DNA from: Rhodovulum sp. MB263
Lineage (GTDB): Bacteria > Pseudomonadota > Alphaproteobacteria > Rhodobacterales > Rhodobacteraceae
Reading direction: 5' to 3'
DNA length: 64,000 nt
Assembly (NCBI RefSeq): GCF_002073975.1
Contig: NZ_CP020384.1
Coordinates: 992,001-1,056,000 of the forward strand
Positions 55,815 to 62,966 of this stretch are shown in pieces. Numbering within the stretch: the stretch's first letter is position 1; each line of letters opens with the position of its first letter. The notes beneath the pieces are model-generated. The model was not told where the DNA came from. It did not search any database and worked only from the letters and a program-made list of their open reading frames with translations. A program made the position numbers and the translations under genes.

Positions 55815-55839
55815 CGTTATGTCGTTGTACACTATAACG
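55815..55839. promoter_or_regulatory. candidate ModE operator (Mo-box) upstream of trmO-like gene
   Basis: CGTTAT (55815-55820) and ATAACG (55834-55839) form an inverted repeat with a 13-bp spacer, close in form to the known ModE consensus CGnTAT...ATAnCG with about 12 bp between. It lies 50 bp before the trmO-like ATG and about 250 bp before modE, which points the other way. Confidence 0.7.
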
Positions 55840-55888
55840 AAGGAGCTGCGGCCGCCGATCCGTGCGGCCCGGAATGAAAGGACCCGGC

Positions 55889-56359
55889 ATGGAAAAGGTG
55901 ATGGCCGAGATCAGGCGCGGCGAGGTCTGCACGGCGCTTCCGGAGCGAGACGACGCCGCGCTCTGGTTCATCGGACGGCTGCGGACGCCCTGGCAGAGCC
56001 CGCGCGACTGTCCGCGGCAGGGCGATGCCCTGGCCGGGCCGGTCTGCCGGATCGAGATCGATCCGCGCTGGGTCGAGGCGCTGGCGGGGATCGAGCGCAA
56101 GGAGCGGCTGTTGCTGCTGTACTGGATGGACGGTGCGCGGCGCGACCTTGTCCGCCAGAGCCCGCGCAATGACGGCGAGACCACGGGCACATTCGCGCTG
56201 CGTTCGCCCAACCGGCCCAATCCGGTGGCCTCTTCGGTGGTGACGCTTCTGGGGTGCGAGGGCGACGTGCTGCTGGTGCGGGGGCTCGATTGCGTCGACG
56301 GAACGCCGCTGATCGATCTCAAGCCCGATTACGCCGGGCGGCCCTGTCCCGAGCACTGA
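55889..56359 (+). CDS. TrmO/TsaA-like tRNA (t6A37) methyltransferase family protein
   Basis: A 156-residue protein of the UPF0066/TsaA family. The SAM-binding beta-barrel shows FIGRLRTPWQSPRDCPRQG (about 29-47), LLYWMDGARRDLVRQSPR (about 73-90) and the family signature RSPNRPNPVASSVV (about 104-117). E. coli TrmO methylates N6 of t6A37 in some tRNAs. This protein lacks the C-terminal domain of E. coli TrmO (235 residues), so it is a short form. The start at 55889 follows AAAGGA. It stands 50 bp after a ModE-type site. Confidence 0.82.
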   Translation: MEKVMAEIRRGEVCTALPERDDAALWFIGRLRTPWQSPRDCPRQGDALAGPVCRIEIDPRWVEALAGIERKERLLLLYWMDGARRDLVRQSPRNDGETTGTFALRSPNRPNPVASSVVTLLGCEGDVLLVRGLDCVDGTPLIDLKPDYAGRPCPEH

Positions 56360-56427
56360 TTTCGCGCGGCTTCCGCATCGGTCGCCGCCGGAGGCGCCGG
56401 TGCAGGGCGGCTGTGCGAGAGGGCAAT

Positions 56428-56462
56428 GCGGGGCAGCGGCGGTCGTAACCGGTCCGCCCCGC
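56428..56462. terminator. hairpin between convergent trmO-like and mop genes
   Basis: GCGGGGC (56428-56434) pairs with GCCCCGC (56456-56462) between two convergent stops. There is no T-run, so termination is only likely by position. Confidence 0.35.
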
Positions 56463-56471
56463 CCTGCAGGC

Positions 56472-56678
56472 TCAGTCCTTGCCGACCAGAACGTCGGAGG
56501 ACTTGATGATGGCGCTGGCCTTGTCGCCGACCTTCAGGTCCAGATCCGTGGCGGCCTCGTTGGTGATCGAGGCGGTGACGGTGGCGCCGCCGATATCGAT
56601 CTTGACATGGGTGGTGACGGTCCCGGTTTCGACCGCGCTCACGGTCCCTTCGAGGATGTTTCTTGCACTGAGTTTCAT
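56472..56678 (-). CDS. mop: molbindin Mop, molybdate-binding protein
   Basis: A 68-residue single TOBE-domain protein: MKLSARNILEGTVSAVETG at the start, VKIDIGGATVTASITNEAA in the middle and IIKSSDVLVGKD at the end. Molbindins form hexamers that store about eight molybdate ions in the cytoplasm. AAAGGACG fixes the ATG at 56678. A ModE-type operator lies about 92-116 bp upstream, as expected for ModE activation of mop. Confidence 0.95.
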   Translation of the reverse strand: MKLSARNILEGTVSAVETGTVTTHVKIDIGGATVTASITNEAATDLDLKVGDKASAIIKSSDVLVGKD

Positions 56679-56769
56679 CTTTACGTCCTTTCCGATACAT
56701 CGCGCCATTCGCGGCGGCCCGGCCAGCAGGAAGCCGGGGTCTCAGGATCATCCTCTCCAAGTCGCTTTG

Positions 56770-56794
56770 CAATATGAGAAAAAACTACATAACG
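56770..56794 (-). promoter_or_regulatory. candidate ModE operator (Mo-box) upstream of mop
   Basis: CAATAT (56770-56775) and ATAACG (56789-56794) stand with the same 13-bp spacer as the other site; on the minus strand it reads CGTTAT first, ATATTG last. One half is perfect, the other has two changes. The distance to the mop start fits an activating site upstream of a promoter. Confidence 0.65.
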
Positions 56795-57118
56795 GGGGAT
56801 GCCGGCATAGTGCATCTGACGGCGGCACGGCGCTGGGCGTGACCTCGGCCCGGTGTCTTCAGGGTATAAGGTTCCATTTTTCGGGACAGGATCTCGGGGC
56901 CATTCTCGGTGGCGATCCGGGGGTGATGCTCCTGGGTCCGCCTCGCCGGTCTCGCCCGACCTGCTTCGCGGCATGTCGGCCTGTACCGTGAAGCTGGGCG
57001 CGCGCCCGAGCCTAGCGGCGGCAGGGCCGAGCGTCGTCCGCCCTGCCGCCGTGGCAATCGCGCACCCCAACGTTGCCCCTGCCCAACGGCCCTGGCAGAG
57101 GTCCAGAGAGGCGCCGGT
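56795..57118. other. gene-free stretch between mop and the amidohydrolase end
   Basis: About 320 bases. It holds the upstream side of the mop promoter region and the 3' end region of the catabolic operon. No gene or clear terminator is seen. Confidence 0.4.
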
Positions 57119-58480
57119 TCAGAGGGGGCGCGCGGCTTCGTTCCGGGCGCGGTCCCAGAGCGCGGCGGCGGCGGTCTCGGCGGCGTCGAGCACTGCCATG
57201 CGGTCGACGCGCAGGGGCTCGCCCTCTGCGATCACCACCTCGCCGCCGACGACCACCGTTTCCACATCGCGGCCCTGCCCGGTATGGACCAGGGTCCCCA
57301 GAACGTTGGTCATCGGCCGCAGATGCGGACGCCGGAAATCGAACAGCACCAGATCGGCGCGCTTGCCGGTCTCGATCGAGCCGATCTCGGCCTCGAGCCC
57401 CAGCGCCCGGGCCCCGCCCATGGTGGCGGCCTCGAACATCGCGGCGGGTTGCCAGGTCTCGCCGACGCCGCCCTCCTGCAGGCGGCCCGTGGCCAGCGCC
57501 CAGCGCATCACCTCGACCATGTCGGCATGCATGTTGTCGGTGGCCAGGGCCAGGTTCATGCCAGCCTGGCGCAGCTTTGCCGTTGGCGCGAGGCAGCCAT
57601 GGGTCTGATTGCCCTTGGCGATATGCGCCAGATGCGCCCCCGCCCGGCCCAACCTGGCGATGTCGTCTTCGGTCAGATGGATGCAATGGGCGCCGATCAG
57701 GCTGTCGTCGAGAAGGCCGACCTCGTCCAGCAGCTCTGGCGGGGTCATGCCGTCGCGCTCGCGGATGAAATCGACCTCGACCCGGCTTTGCGAAACATGG
57801 GTGTTGATCTTCAGACCATGCGCGTCGCGCAACTCGCGCACCCGGCCCAGCAGCGCGCGCGAGCAGGTATCGGGGGCATGGGGGGCCAGCACGACGCCGG
57901 TCCTGAGGCCCTCGGGGTCATGGAAGGCCGCGATCAGGTCAGCCGCCAGCCCCAGCGTCCAGTCGCCGATGGCATCGTCATAGCGCCAGTCGCCCAGATG
58001 GACGCGGGTGAAGTCGACATCGTGGATGCGCCCGCAGCCGAAGGCCCGGATGCCGGTCCCGGCCATGGCGGGCAGCGCGATCTCCTGATGGGTGAAGCTG
58101 TCATTGATCAGGGTCGAGCCGAAGGAAAGCGCCTCGAGCGCGCCGAGCCGGGCCAGCGCATGGGCCTCGTCAGGGCGCAGGTCATGGCCATGGGGCACGC
58201 CCATCGTATAGGCGGGGGCAAAGCCCATATCCTCGGCCACGCCCCGCACCATGCTGAGGATCGCATGGGTATGGACATTGACGAAACCGGGGGTCAGCAC
58301 CCGGCCGTCGCCGGGGATGATGCGGGTCGAGGGGGCGATCCGCTCGGGGCGGGTGTCGCGGATGGCGCTGATGCGTCCGGCCGTGACCTCGACCCAGCCG
58401 GTTTTCAGGAAGGGCCGGGCCGGGTCCGAGGTGAGGATCGTGGCGCCGTCGACGAGAAGATCGGGGAAGGGTGGTGTCAT
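57119..58480 (-). CDS. amidohydrolase family protein (TrzA/AtzA/cytosine deaminase-like)
   Basis: A 453-residue metal-dependent hydrolase. The metal motif is GFVNVHTHAILSM (histidines 70 and 72), with further ligands in INTHVSQSRVEVDF, IGAHCIHLTEDD and ALATDNMHADMVEV (aspartate). The composite end domain carries KRADLVLFDFRRPHL. Members deaminate or dechlorinate ring compounds or open cyclic amides. Being 2 nt after a TRAP transporter gene, it most likely acts on the imported substrate. That substrate is unknown. Confidence 0.87.
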   Translation of the reverse strand: MTPPFPDLLVDGATILTSDPARPFLKTGWVEVTAGRISAIRDTRPERIAPSTRIIPGDGRVLTPGFVNVHTHAILSMVRGVAEDMGFAPAYTMGVPHGHDLRPDEAHALARLGALEALSFGSTLINDSFTHQEIALPAMAGTGIRAFGCGRIHDVDFTRVHLGDWRYDDAIGDWTLGLAADLIAAFHDPEGLRTGVVLAPHAPDTCSRALLGRVRELRDAHGLKINTHVSQSRVEVDFIRERDGMTPPELLDEVGLLDDSLIGAHCIHLTEDDIARLGRAGAHLAHIAKGNQTHGCLAPTAKLRQAGMNLALATDNMHADMVEVMRWALATGRLQEGGVGETWQPAAMFEAATMGGARALGLEAEIGSIETGKRADLVLFDFRRPHLRPMTNVLGTLVHTGQGRDVETVVVGGEVVIAEGEPLRVDRMAVLDAAETAAAALWDRARNEAARPL

Positions 58481-58482
58481 TT

Positions 58483-59763
58483 TCAGAATCCGAACAGCGA
58501 GGGTAGCCAGAGCACGAGCGGCGGAAAGACGACGCAGAGCGCCAGCACACCGAATTGCAGCGCCACGAAAGGCGCCACCTCGCGGGTGAGCTGGCCCATG
58601 GGCACGCGGGTGATCCCGCTCATGACGAAGAGCAGCACGCCCACGGGCGGCGTCATCATGCCCACGACGAGGTTGTACATGAACAGGAAGCCGAAGAAGA
58701 GCGGGTCGATGCCGTAGCTGATCGCCATCGGTGCAAAGAGCGGCACCAGCATGATATAGGCCGCATTCGACTCGATCAGCATGCCGACGACAAGCAGCAT
58801 CGCCATTACCAGCAGGATGAAGGTCATCGGGTCCGAGGTCAGGTCGCGGATCCAGGACGAGAGCCGCATCGGCACCAGATCGAGCGTGAAGACGAAGGTC
58901 ACGACCGAGGCGAAGGCGATCAGCGCGCCGACCATGGCGGCCATCACCGCGGCCCGGAACAGGCAGCCGGGCAGATCGGCGACCCGCAGCCTGCGGGTGA
59001 CGAAGAGGCCGACCACCAGCGCATAGACCACGGCGATGGCCGCGCCCTCGGTCGCGGTGAAGATGCCGCCGACGATGCCGCCCACGACGATCACCGGCAT
59101 CAGGAGGATCAGGCCCGCGCGGCGGGTCTCGATCAGGGCGTTCCGCAGCGAGAAGGGAGTGCCGCTGAGGGCATAGCCCCGGCGCTTGGCGATCAGCGTG
59201 GCCAGCGCCATGAACCCGAGCGCCAGGATGATGCCGGGCACGATCCCGGCCATGAACATGCCGCCGACCGAGACCGAGGAGCCCGCCATCAGCGCATAGA
59301 CGATCATCGCGTTCGAGGGCGGGATGACCGGGCCCAGATTGGCGGCCGAGGCGATCACCGCGCTGGAATAGCCGTCAGGGTAGGTCTTGCGGAGCGCGGG
59401 CACCAGCGTCGAACCCAGCGCGCTGGCCGAGGCGACGGCTGCACCGCTGACCGAGGCGAAGACCATGCCTGCGACGATCGTCACATGGGCGATGCCGCCC
59501 GGCACCCGGCCGACCAACGAATTGGCAAAGCTGACCAGCCGGTCGACGATGCCCGCCCTCACCATCAGCTCGCCCGCCAGCATGAAAAGCGGGATCGCCA
59601 TCAGCGGAAAGGAATTGACCGCGAACATCATCCGCTGCGGCAGCACCACCAGATCGAACCCGCCCATGTAAAGCGCCGCTACCGCGCCCAGCCCGATGGC
59701 GAAGGCCAGGGGCGCCCCGATCAGGGCAAGAATGGCAAAGACAGAGACGGCAAGGGCGCTCAT
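58483..59763 (-). CDS. TRAP transporter large permease DctM
   Basis: A 426-residue inner-membrane protein with about 12 membrane segments. Family stretches include FPLMAIPLFMLAGELMVRAG (about 50-70), SVSGAAVASASALGSTLVPA, ASAANLGPVIPPSNAMIVYA and the C-terminal MTPPVGVLLFVMSGI. It uses sodium flow to import the substrate handed over by the binding protein. It overlaps the small permease by 4 nt (ATGA). Confidence 0.95.
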   Translation of the reverse strand: MSALAVSVFAILALIGAPLAFAIGLGAVAALYMGGFDLVVLPQRMMFAVNSFPLMAIPLFMLAGELMVRAGIVDRLVSFANSLVGRVPGGIAHVTIVAGMVFASVSGAAVASASALGSTLVPALRKTYPDGYSSAVIASAANLGPVIPPSNAMIVYALMAGSSVSVGGMFMAGIVPGIILALGFMALATLIAKRRGYALSGTPFSLRNALIETRRAGLILLMPVIVVGGIVGGIFTATEGAAIAVVYALVVGLFVTRRLRVADLPGCLFRAAVMAAMVGALIAFASVVTFVFTLDLVPMRLSSWIRDLTSDPMTFILLVMAMLLVVGMLIESNAAYIMLVPLFAPMAISYGIDPLFFGFLFMYNLVVGMMTPPVGVLLFVMSGITRVPMGQLTREVAPFVALQFGVLALCVVFPPLVLWLPSLFGF

Positions 59764-60311
59764 GACGTGGTTTCCTTCCAGGCATCGTCGCCCCAGATCG
59801 CGGGCCCGCCGAGGACGAACAACAACAGATGCAGAGCCGAATGCAGGGCGCAGATGCAGACCGGGATGTAGTAAAGCGCGGCGGTCACCGGCAGGGTCGG
59901 CATCAGCTCGCCCCATTTGTCCTCGGCCGCGCCGAGCGCGGTGACGAAGACCACCGCCATCAGCGCAAGCCCCGCCAGTGCCGAGCCACGCTGCAACATA
60001 TCCTGGGCCCGGCCCGGCATGAGACGCAGAACGATGTCGATGCCGACATGCACGCCGCGGCGGATGCCATGCGGAATGGCCAGAAAGATCGACCAGACGA
60101 AGAACAGGCGCGACAGCTCGTCGGCGGCGTCGATGGACGAACTCAGGACATAGCGCTGGAACACTTGCGCCGAGATCAGAAGCGCCATGGCGGCCATCGC
60201 GGCCACGATGATCCAGCGCGACAGCGCGTCGGTCAGATCGACCGCCTTGCGCAAAAGCGCCAGCGGGCCGGCGGATGCCGGCCCGGGCGCGGGGTGTCCC
60301 GGACAGTTCAC
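59760..60311 (-). CDS. TRAP transporter small permease DctQ
   Basis: A 183-residue protein with four membrane segments (about 33-55, 68-86, 106-128, 140-165) and the typical VFQRYVLSSSIDAADELSRL with FVWSIFLAIPHGIRRGVHVG. The start is GTG at 60311, overlapping the stop of the binding protein (GTGA), so the translation of dctP, dctQ and dctM is coupled. Confidence 0.92.
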   Translation of the reverse strand: MNCPGHPAPGPASAGPLALLRKAVDLTDALSRWIIVAAMAAMALLISAQVFQRYVLSSSIDAADELSRLFFVWSIFLAIPHGIRRGVHVGIDIVLRLMPGRAQDMLQRGSALAGLALMAVVFVTALGAAEDKWGELMPTLPVTAALYYIPVCICALHSALHLLLFVLGGPAIWGDDAWKETTS

Positions 60312-61297
60312 TGCGCGGCCTGTTCAAGCACGAGATCGATCACCTCGGGATCGACCCGCTCCTTCAGGCTTTCGGCGATGGCGGCGGTCGCCGCGCGCAG
60401 CCGGGCGCGTTCCTCTGACGGGATCTCGTCGAATTGCATTCCCTCGGCCACCAGCTTGTCGCGGAATTCCAGATCGACCCGCGCCGCCTCTGCCCGCTGC
60501 CATTCGATGGCGCTGCGCATCGCGGTCCGCACGGCCTGCTGGTTCTCGGGGCTCAGCGCCTCGAAGGCGTTCCTGTTGGCCACGACATTGATGAAGTCGA
60601 AGAAGTGGCCGGTATCCGACAGGTATTTCTGCACTTCGAAGAAGCGCCGGGTATAGATGATGTTATAGGGGTTTTCCTCGCCATCCAGAACCTTCTGCTG
60701 CAGCGCCGAGTAAAGCTCGGAAATATCGAGCGACTGCGGATTGGCGCCGAGCGCGCGGAAGGTCTCCAGATGCACCTCGTTGGGTTGCAGGCGGATCTTG
60801 AGGCCCTGGAAATCCTCCAGTGTCTTCAGCGGCCGGGCGCTGTTGGTGACATGGCGGAAGCCGAGCTCGCCATAGCCGAGATTGACGAAGCCCTGTTCCA
60901 GCAATGCCTCGTCCATCAACTGGCCGACAGGGCCGTCCATAACCTCGAAGGCCTTCTCGCGGCTGTCGAACAGGAAGGGCAGGCTGACGGCTTCGAGTTC
61001 GGGGACCGAGCGGGTGAAATAGGCGATCGAGGTGAACACCGCGAAGATCGCGCCCGACCGCACCTGGTCGACGTTTTCCTGCGCGCCGCCCAGCTGCATG
61101 GCGGGGAAGTTCTGCACCACGAGATCGCCGCCCGACAGGCGCTCGACCTCTTCCTTGAACACGTTCATGGCGCCGGTGGCGCTGTGTTCTTCGGGGAAGT
61201 TGCCGGCAACGCGCAGCACGGTCTGGGCCGAGGCCGCACCGGCCAGAAGCGACAGGCCGAGGCAGAGCCCGAAGGCCCGCGGAAGGAGGGGTTTCAT
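60308..61297 (-). CDS. TRAP transporter substrate-binding protein DctP
   Basis: A 329-residue periplasmic protein. The signal peptide ends at GAASAQ (about 24). DctP features are VLRVAGNFPEEHSATGAMN, FPAMQLGGAQENVDQVRSGA, LGYGELGFRHVTNSARPLKT with the conserved arginine for carboxylates (LKIRLQPNEVHLETFRALGA), and SELYSALQQKVLDGEENPYN. The arginine suggests an organic acid or carboxyl-bearing ligand. AAGGAGGGG before the ATG gives strong translation. Confidence 0.94.
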   Translation of the reverse strand: MKPLLPRAFGLCLGLSLLAGAASAQTVLRVAGNFPEEHSATGAMNVFKEEVERLSGGDLVVQNFPAMQLGGAQENVDQVRSGAIFAVFTSIAYFTRSVPELEAVSLPFLFDSREKAFEVMDGPVGQLMDEALLEQGFVNLGYGELGFRHVTNSARPLKTLEDFQGLKIRLQPNEVHLETFRALGANPQSLDISELYSALQQKVLDGEENPYNIIYTRRFFEVQKYLSDTGHFFDFINVVANRNAFEALSPENQQAVRTAMRSAIEWQRAEAARVDLEFRDKLVAEGMQFDEIPSEERARLRAATAAIAESLKERVDPEVIDLVLEQAAQ

Positions 61298-61370
61298 ATG
61301 GCAGATCCTTTTCCTGTTGATCCGATTGTGATTATGGGGCTGTCCCGGGTCGCAATGCCTGTCGTGCCGC

Positions 61371-62123
61371 TCAGCCTGAGGCTTCGTGGGCGAACTGGCG
61401 TGCCAGCGCGGGCGACAGGCCGGTTGCGGTCTTGGCCAGCGGTTTCGACGCGCGCCCGGCAAAGCCCGTCTGAGGCGCCAGCACCGCCAGGGCCAGCGCC
61501 TGCAATGTGGCCGCGCTGATCGGGTCGACGACCGGGGCTTCGACCTCGCCGCGGATCTCGGGCGCAAGCCCGGCCAGCGGGGCGCCGCCCAGCACGACGA
61601 CATCGGCCCCGTCCTCGCGGACGGCGCGGTTGCACAGGCGGATCAACTCTGCGCGCAGGTTCTGCTGCACATTGCCCAGATCGGATGCGTGGCCGTCGGG
61701 GGTGCGTACGCCCGCGAACCGGGCGGTCAGGCCCGCGTCGCGGACCGAATCCAGATACCAGCGCCGCATCACCGGCGAGAAGGTGACGATCGAGATCCGC
61801 TCGCCCAGCATCGCAGCCGAGACCAGCGCCGCCTCGGCCATGCCGACCACGGGAAGATCGAAAAGCTCGCGGGCGCCTGCCAGGCCGGGATCGCCGAAAG
61901 CCGCGATGATCGCGGCATCGGCCCCGGCGGCGTGGTCGGCGATCATCTCGCAGGCCAGCGCGCCGCCGATCTGGGCCTCGGCGCGCGAGGCGATATAGGG
62001 GAATCCGCTTTGCGCGGTCAGCGCCAGGATCTCTGTCTTCGCCGGGGCAATACGCCGGGCAATGTCGGCCATGCGGTCGGTCATCGCCTCGGTCATGTTC
62101 GGGTTCACCAGTAATAGTCGCAT
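61371..62123 (-). CDS. Asp/Glu/hydantoin racemase-family protein lacking both catalytic cysteines
   Basis: A 250-residue protein starting MRLLLVNPNMTEAMTDRMAD, typical of hydantoin and allantoin racemases. The family normally has a cysteine in each of two acid-base motifs (ACF.D.GL and LGCAGM); here they read IIAAFGDPGLAGA (alanine) and VVLGGAPLAGL (glycine). The fold is intact, but the usual two-cysteine racemisation cannot work. It may use another chemistry or only bind ligand. It is first in the operon with the TRAP and amidohydrolase genes. Confidence 0.82.
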   Translation of the reverse strand: MRLLLVNPNMTEAMTDRMADIARRIAPAKTEILALTAQSGFPYIASRAEAQIGGALACEMIADHAAGADAAIIAAFGDPGLAGARELFDLPVVGMAEAALVSAAMLGERISIVTFSPVMRRWYLDSVRDAGLTARFAGVRTPDGHASDLGNVQQNLRAELIRLCNRAVREDGADVVVLGGAPLAGLAPEIRGEVEAPVVDPISAATLQALALAVLAPQTGFAGRASKPLAKTATGLSPALARQFAHEASG

Positions 62124-62184
62124 CGTCCTGCCAAGCTGTCCGTCATCCTCTCAAACGATAGGAGATGGCGGGGCGAGCGGCGCA

Positions 62185-62221
62185 AAATGGCATTCCATTT
62201 CCCCGAAATGGCATGCCATTT
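62185..62221. promoter_or_regulatory. two tandem palindromic operators for the GntR regulator
   Basis: AAATGGCATTCCATTT (62185-62200) and AAATGGCATGCCATTT (62206-62221) are near-identical palindromes, the second perfect. They are 21 bp apart centre to centre (two helix turns) and lie 62-98 bp upstream of the racemase-family gene, right where a promoter should be. A GntR/FCD dimer is the likely binder. Confidence 0.75.
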
Positions 62222-62300
62222 GTATGCCCGCCCGAAATATGGGCGATATGCGTCAGCTTTTGCCTGGGATTCGAGCGCGCTCGAGGCTGCGGCCCGGGGC

Positions 62301-62966
62301 CTAGCCGCCCTGACGTCGCAATGTCTCGGCGACCGATTCGCCGCTATGGCGCAGATGTAGTCGCCAAATCCGCGCTGCAGCGGCCGTGTCGCGGGCGCGG
62401 AAGGCGGCCATGACGCCCTCGTGCTCTTCGACCGACTGGCGCCAGCGTTCGGCATCGAAGATCGCCATGAAACGACCGCGCCGAGCCCGCACCGCGATCC
62501 GCCGGTGGCTGTCGATCAGGACCGGGTTGCCCGCCTCGCGCACGATGCTGTCATGGATCTCGGTATTGGTGTCGAAATAGGCCGAGGCCTCGCGCGCGGC
62601 ATATTGCTTCAGCATGCGCTCGTGCAATGTCTCGAGCCGGGCCAGAACCTCGGGCCTGATGCGCCCGGCCAGCCGCTCGGCGGCAAGGCTTTCGATGGCT
62701 GCGATCAGGTCGAACAGGTTCTCGGCCTCTTCGGCGGTATAGGCCACCACCTGCGCTCCGCGGTGCAGCGAGATTTCGACCAGCCCGTCGGCGCGCAGCA
62801 GCTTCAGCGCCTCGCGGATCGGGGTGCGCGAAACATTCAGTTCGGCCGAGAGTCTGCGTTCGACCAGCCGGGATCCGGGAGGACATTCTCCCTTGACGAT
62901 CCGGTCGCGCAGGCAGTCGGCTACCCGTTCGGCAGAGGCTTGGATGTCGAGCGAGGTGTCGGACAT
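62301..62966 (-). CDS. GntR-family regulator with FCD ligand-binding domain
   Basis: A 221-residue regulator. The winged helix (about 10-75) has RIVKGECPPGSRLVERRLSA and NVSRTPIREALKLLRADGLV; the FCD domain (about 85-210) has the metal-binding histidines in NTEIHDSIVREAGNPVL (about 136), EHEGVMAAFRARD and LRLHLRHSGESV. It probably represses the catabolic operon downstream on the same strand and is released by the substrate. The start at 62966 is chosen for the normal domain length. Confidence 0.92.
   Translation of the reverse strand: MSDTSLDIQASAERVADCLRDRIVKGECPPGSRLVERRLSAELNVSRTPIREALKLLRADGLVEISLHRGAQVVAYTAEEAENLFDLIAAIESLAAERLAGRIRPEVLARLETLHERMLKQYAAREASAYFDTNTEIHDSIVREAGNPVLIDSHRRIAVRARRGRFMAIFDAERWRQSVEEHEGVMAAFRARDTAAAARIWRLHLRHSGESVAETLRRQGG

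Noticed and set aside
58555-59871. A 438-codon plus-strand frame rich in His, Asp and Arg
   Set aside because: It is the complement of the hydrophobic DctM gene; the odd composition follows from that.
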